NCBI RefSeq assembly: GCF_023487995.1
Contig: NZ_JAMFKN010000004.1
Coordinates: forward strand, 186,001-250,000
Reading direction: 5' to 3'
DNA length: 64,000 nucleotides
Origin: Thermohalobaculum sediminis
GTDB lineage: Bacteria; Pseudomonadota; Alphaproteobacteria; Rhodobacterales; Rhodobacteraceae
The position numbers were made by a program, and so were the translations under genes. Each line of letters opens with the position of its first letter. The first letter of the stretch is position 1. The notes under the pieces are model-generated. The model saw nothing but the letters and a program-made list of their open reading frames with translations, did no database searches and had not been told where the DNA came from. This document shows, piece by piece, positions 61,615 to 64,000 of this stretch.

Positions 61615-63129
61615 TCAGTTGAAGCTGCGGGCGACGCTGGCCGCGTGCATCAGGGCCATCGACTTCGAGACGGTCTCCTGGAACTCGGCCTCGGGGTCGC
61701 TGTCGAAGACGACGCCGCCGCCCGCCTGGACGTAGAGCGTGCCGTCCTTGATGACGCCGGTCCTCAGCGCGATGCAGGTGTCCATCTCGCCCGCCGCCGA
61801 GAAGTAGCCGACGCCCCCGGCATAGACGCCGCGCTTTTCCTTCTCGAGCTCGTCGATGATCTCCATCGCCCGGATCTTGGGCGCGCCCGACACCGTCCCC
61901 GCCGGCAGCCCCGCCAGCAACGCGTCGATCGCGTCCACCCCCTCGCGCAGGTCGCCGTCGACGTTCGAGACGATGTGCATGACGTGGGAATAGCGCTCGA
62001 CCGTGAACTGCTCGTTGGGGTCCACCGTGCCGATCTTCGCCACCCGGCCCACGTCGTTGCGGCCGAGGTCCAGCAGCATCAGGTGCTCGGCCCGCTCCTT
62101 GGGGTCGGCCAGCAGCTCCGCCTCCAGTGCCGCGTCCTCCTCGGGCGTGCGGCCGCGCTTGCGGGTGCCGGCGATCGGGCGGATCGTGACCTTGCCGCCG
62201 CGCACGCGCACGAGGATCTCGGGCGATGCGCCGGCGATATGGAAGCCGCCCATGTTGAAGAAGAACATGTAGGGGCTGGGATTGGTCCGCCGCAGCGCGC
62301 GATAGAGCGAGAACGGCTCGACCTCGAGCGGCAGCGCCCAACGCTGGCTCGGCACCACCTGGAAAATGTCGCCCGCGCGGATGTAGTCCTTCGCGCGCTC
62401 GACCATCTCGAGATACTCGGCGTGGGTGGTGTTCGAAACCGGCGCCACCGCCCGCGCCGCCGTGGCCTCGAGCGGCGTGACCGGCGTGTGGCCCAGATCG
62501 CGCCGGTCCAGCGACTCGCGCCCCGCCTGGAGCCGCGCCGCGGCCTCGTCATAGGCGGCATCGGCATCGCGCTCGTCATGCCAGGCCGGGGCGCACAGCG
62601 TCACGATGTCCTTGACGTTGTCCACGATCGCGATCAGCCGGGGCCGCAGCATCATCGCGTCGGGCAGGCCCAGCGGGTCGGGGTTCGGCTCGGGCAGCCG
62701 CTCGACGAGGCGGATCATGTCGTAGCCGAGATAGCCGAACAGCCCCGCCGCCATCGGCGGCAGTTCGCGCGGCAGGTCGATCCGGCTTTCGGCGATCAGC
62801 GCGCGCAGGCTGGCGAGCGTCGGCCGCGGCTCGGGGACGAAGCCGTCCGGGCGCCGCGCCGCATCGCGGTTGATCTCGGCGCCCGCCCCCCGGCAGCGCC
62901 AGATCAGGTCGGGCTCGCAGCCAATCACCGAATAGCGCCCGCGCACCTCGCCGCCGGTGACCGATTCCAGCATGAAACTCATGGGCCGGGCCGCCGTGAG
63001 CTTGAGCATCAGCGAGACCGGCGTGTCCTGGTCGGCCACCAGCTCGGCCCAGAGGATCTGGTTCTCGCCCCTCGCCCAGCCCGCGGCAAACGTGGCCCGG
63101 TCGGGCCGGATGCGCATGTCGGCGGTCAT
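61615..63129 (-). CDS. trpE: Anthranilate synthase component I
   Basis: Chorismate-to-anthranilate subunit partnering TrpG. 504 residues with the N-terminal Trp-binding region ([20 protein letters not shown]), and the chorismate-binding domain: [79 protein letters not shown] and [19 protein letters not shown] at 63129 lies 4 bp after the upstream ppiD-like stop, so the two are probably cotranscribed; trpE is thus separated from trpG by the deacetylase gene. Confidence 0.95.
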   Translation of the reverse strand: MTADMRIRPDRATFAAGWARGENQILWAELVADQDTPVSLMLKLTAARPMSFMLESVTGGEVRGRYSVIGCEPDLIWRCRGAGAEINRDAARRPDGFVPEPRPTLASLRALIAESRIDLPRELPPMAAGLFGYLGYDMIRLVERLPEPNPDPLGLPDAMMLRPRLIAIVDNVKDIVTLCAPAWHDERDADAAYDEAAARLQAGRESLDRRDLGHTPVTPLEATAARAVAPVSNTTHAEYLEMVERAKDYIRAGDIFQVVPSQRWALPLEVEPFSLYRALRRTNPSPYMFFFNMGGFHIAGASPEILVRVRGGKVTIRPIAGTRKRGRTPEEDAALEAELLADPKERAEHLMLLDLGRNDVGRVAKIGTVDPNEQFTVERYSHVMHIVSNVDGDLREGVDAIDALLAGLPAGTVSGAPKIRAMEIIDELEKEKRGVYAGGVGYFSAAGEMDTCIALRTGVIKDGTLYVQAGGGVVFDSDPEAEFQETVSKSMALMHAASVARSFN

Positions 63130-63133
63130 CGGC

Positions 63134-64000
63134 TCACATGCCCCCGCCGCTGCCCGCGCCGCCCGAGATCGCGGAGAAGGTGCTCTCGATCGCTTGCGGG
63201 TAGTAGGCGACCGCGTGGCGCGTCTCGAGAGCGCGGGCGAAGAACTCGACCCGGTCGGCCTGCAGCGACTGCGCGAGCGCCCGCTCGACATGCGCCGACA
63301 TCTGGCCCATCGCTTCGGGCGCCATCGGCTCGATGGCGATCAGCTCGGCCAGCACCACCCCCTCGCCATCGGGCAGGCGGGCGGTCAGGACCGTGCCCGG
63401 CTTCGCCTCGAAGACCGGCACGATCAGCGCATCGGGCAGGCTTTCGGGCGGCGTGTCGCGCAGGAAGAAGCCGGTCTCCGTCGCGCTGAGGCCCATCCCC
63501 GCGGCTGTGGTTGCGAGCGTCGCCCCCGTGCCGCGCGCGATCGCCGCGGCGATCCCCGCCGCGCGCGCCTCGAGCGCCGCGAGGACCTGTTCGCTGCGCC
63601 ATGCCGCCTCGACCCGGCCGCGGATCTCGGCCAGCGGCGGCACGTGGCTCGGCTCGACACGGTCGATCATGGCGACGAAATAGCCGCCGTCGCCCAGCTC
63701 GATGATGTCGCGCTCCTCGGCGTCCAGCGCGTCCAGCACCTCGGCGCGCACCTCGGGCAGGGCGAGCACGCCCGACGCCGCCGTGCCGCCCGCCAGCGTG
63801 CCGTCGGCCGCGAGCCCCGCGATCTCGCCCGCGGTCACGGCGCCGCCCAGCTCGGTCGCGATCTCGGGCAGGGCCTTGCCGGCGGCGCGCAGCTCCTCGA
63901 CCTCGTTGGCGATCTCGGGCGCGCGCGCCTCGGCGCGCTCGGCGGCGAGCCGCGCGGCGATCTCGTCACGCAGGTCCTCGAAGGGCACGGCACCGCCGTC
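63134..64000 (-). CDS. PpiD/SurA-type peptidyl-prolyl isomerase, C-terminal part
   Basis: About 288 residues are visible, open at the window end (5' part missing). The parvulin-like segment is followed by a helical region: FEDLRDEIAARLAAERAEAR, ERDIIELGDGGYFVAMIDRV, HVPPLAEIRGRVEAAWRSEQ and LPDALIVPVFEAKPGTVLTA, ending HAVAYYPQAIESTFSAISG. This matches the C-terminal half of alphaproteobacterial PpiD, an inner-membrane-anchored periplasmic chaperone. Position upstream of trpE is conserved in Rhodobacterales. Confidence 0.82.
   Translation of the reverse strand, partial: DGGAVPFEDLRDEIAARLAAERAEARAPEIANEVEELRAAGKALPEIATELGGAVTAGEIAGLAADGTLAGGTAASGVLALPEVRAEVLDALDAEERDIIELGDGGYFVAMIDRVEPSHVPPLAEIRGRVEAAWRSEQVLAALEARAAGIAAAIARGTGATLATTAAGMGLSATETGFFLRDTPPESLPDALIVPVFEAKPGTVLTARLPDGEGVVLAELIAIEPMAPEAMGQMSAHVERALAQSLQADRVEFFARALETRHAVAYYPQAIESTFSAISGGAGSGGGM

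Noticed and set aside
1-64000. rRNA, tRNA, CRISPR-Cas, restriction-modification or toxin-antitoxin loci
   Set aside because: No sequences of these types were recognised anywhere in the window.

Overview
The window looks like the chromosome of a high-GC alphaproteobacterium, most probably of the order Rhodobacterales. The evidence is the gene orders lptF-lptG-lptD, pyrH-frr-uppS-cdsA-dxr-rseP-bamA-skp-fabZ-lpxA-lpxI-lpxB, comEC/gltX-gltA and lexA-moeA-moaC-trpC-trpD-trpG ... trpE-ppiD, the use of LpxI rather than LpxH, and a GTTC-N7-GTTC LexA box. Species cannot be read from the sequence alone.

Region 1 (1-22595) is a surface-polysaccharide island. A minus-strand surA-like chaperone (cut by the window start) and lptD (22596-24848, minus) are normally direct neighbours in this group; here about 21.9 kb separates them. 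The interval carries a complete dTDP-L-rhamnose pathway (rfbC-B-D-A, plus strand, chained by ATGA overlaps), a fused ABC exporter, a GT2 glycosyltransferase, an acyltransferase, two SAM methyltransferases, a decayed acylneuraminate-type cytidylyltransferase, a 1590-residue methyltransferase/coiled-coil/three-glycosyltransferase polypeptide and a GT4 enzyme. Between these genes lie pieces of IS3, IS110 and IS481 elements, a possible serine-recombinase scrap, and one apparently complete IS630 element (21297-22454) with TA target duplications next to lptD. The genes would make, modify and export a rhamnose-containing glycan, but no wzx, wzy, wzm/wzt or chain-length regulator is visible, so other parts must be elsewhere.

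Region 2 (22596-36062) is ordinary chromosome: the LPS transport genes lptD, lptG and lptF; leucyl aminopeptidase and the DNA polymerase III chi subunit; a pair of small cytochromes c; a coupled SDR/MaoC pair; and a molybdate locus (LDH2-type dehydrogenase, modE, modA, modB, modC) with a candidate Mo-box in front of modA.

Region 3 (36144-49376) starts with a fold-type IV transaminase, followed by the conserved envelope and translation cluster from pyrH to lpxB, which joins UMP kinase, ribosome recycling, undecaprenyl-PP and phospholipid synthesis, isoprenoid entry, outer-membrane protein assembly and lipid A synthesis. A 13-bp-stem hairpin separates it from convergent gltA.

Region 4 (49439-64000) holds gltA, gltX and divergent comEC, then lexA with its SOS box, molybdenum-cofactor genes moeA and moaC coupled by overlaps to the tryptophan genes trpC, trpD and trpG, a Pro/Ala-rich divergent polysaccharide deacetylase, trpE, and the C-terminal part of a PpiD-like chaperone that runs off the window end.

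The most unusual material is in Region 1: the insertion inside the lptD-surA pair, the giant glycosyltransferase bracketed by oppositely oriented IS110 pieces and a 16-bp inverted repeat, and the recent-looking decay of the cytidylyltransferase gene.
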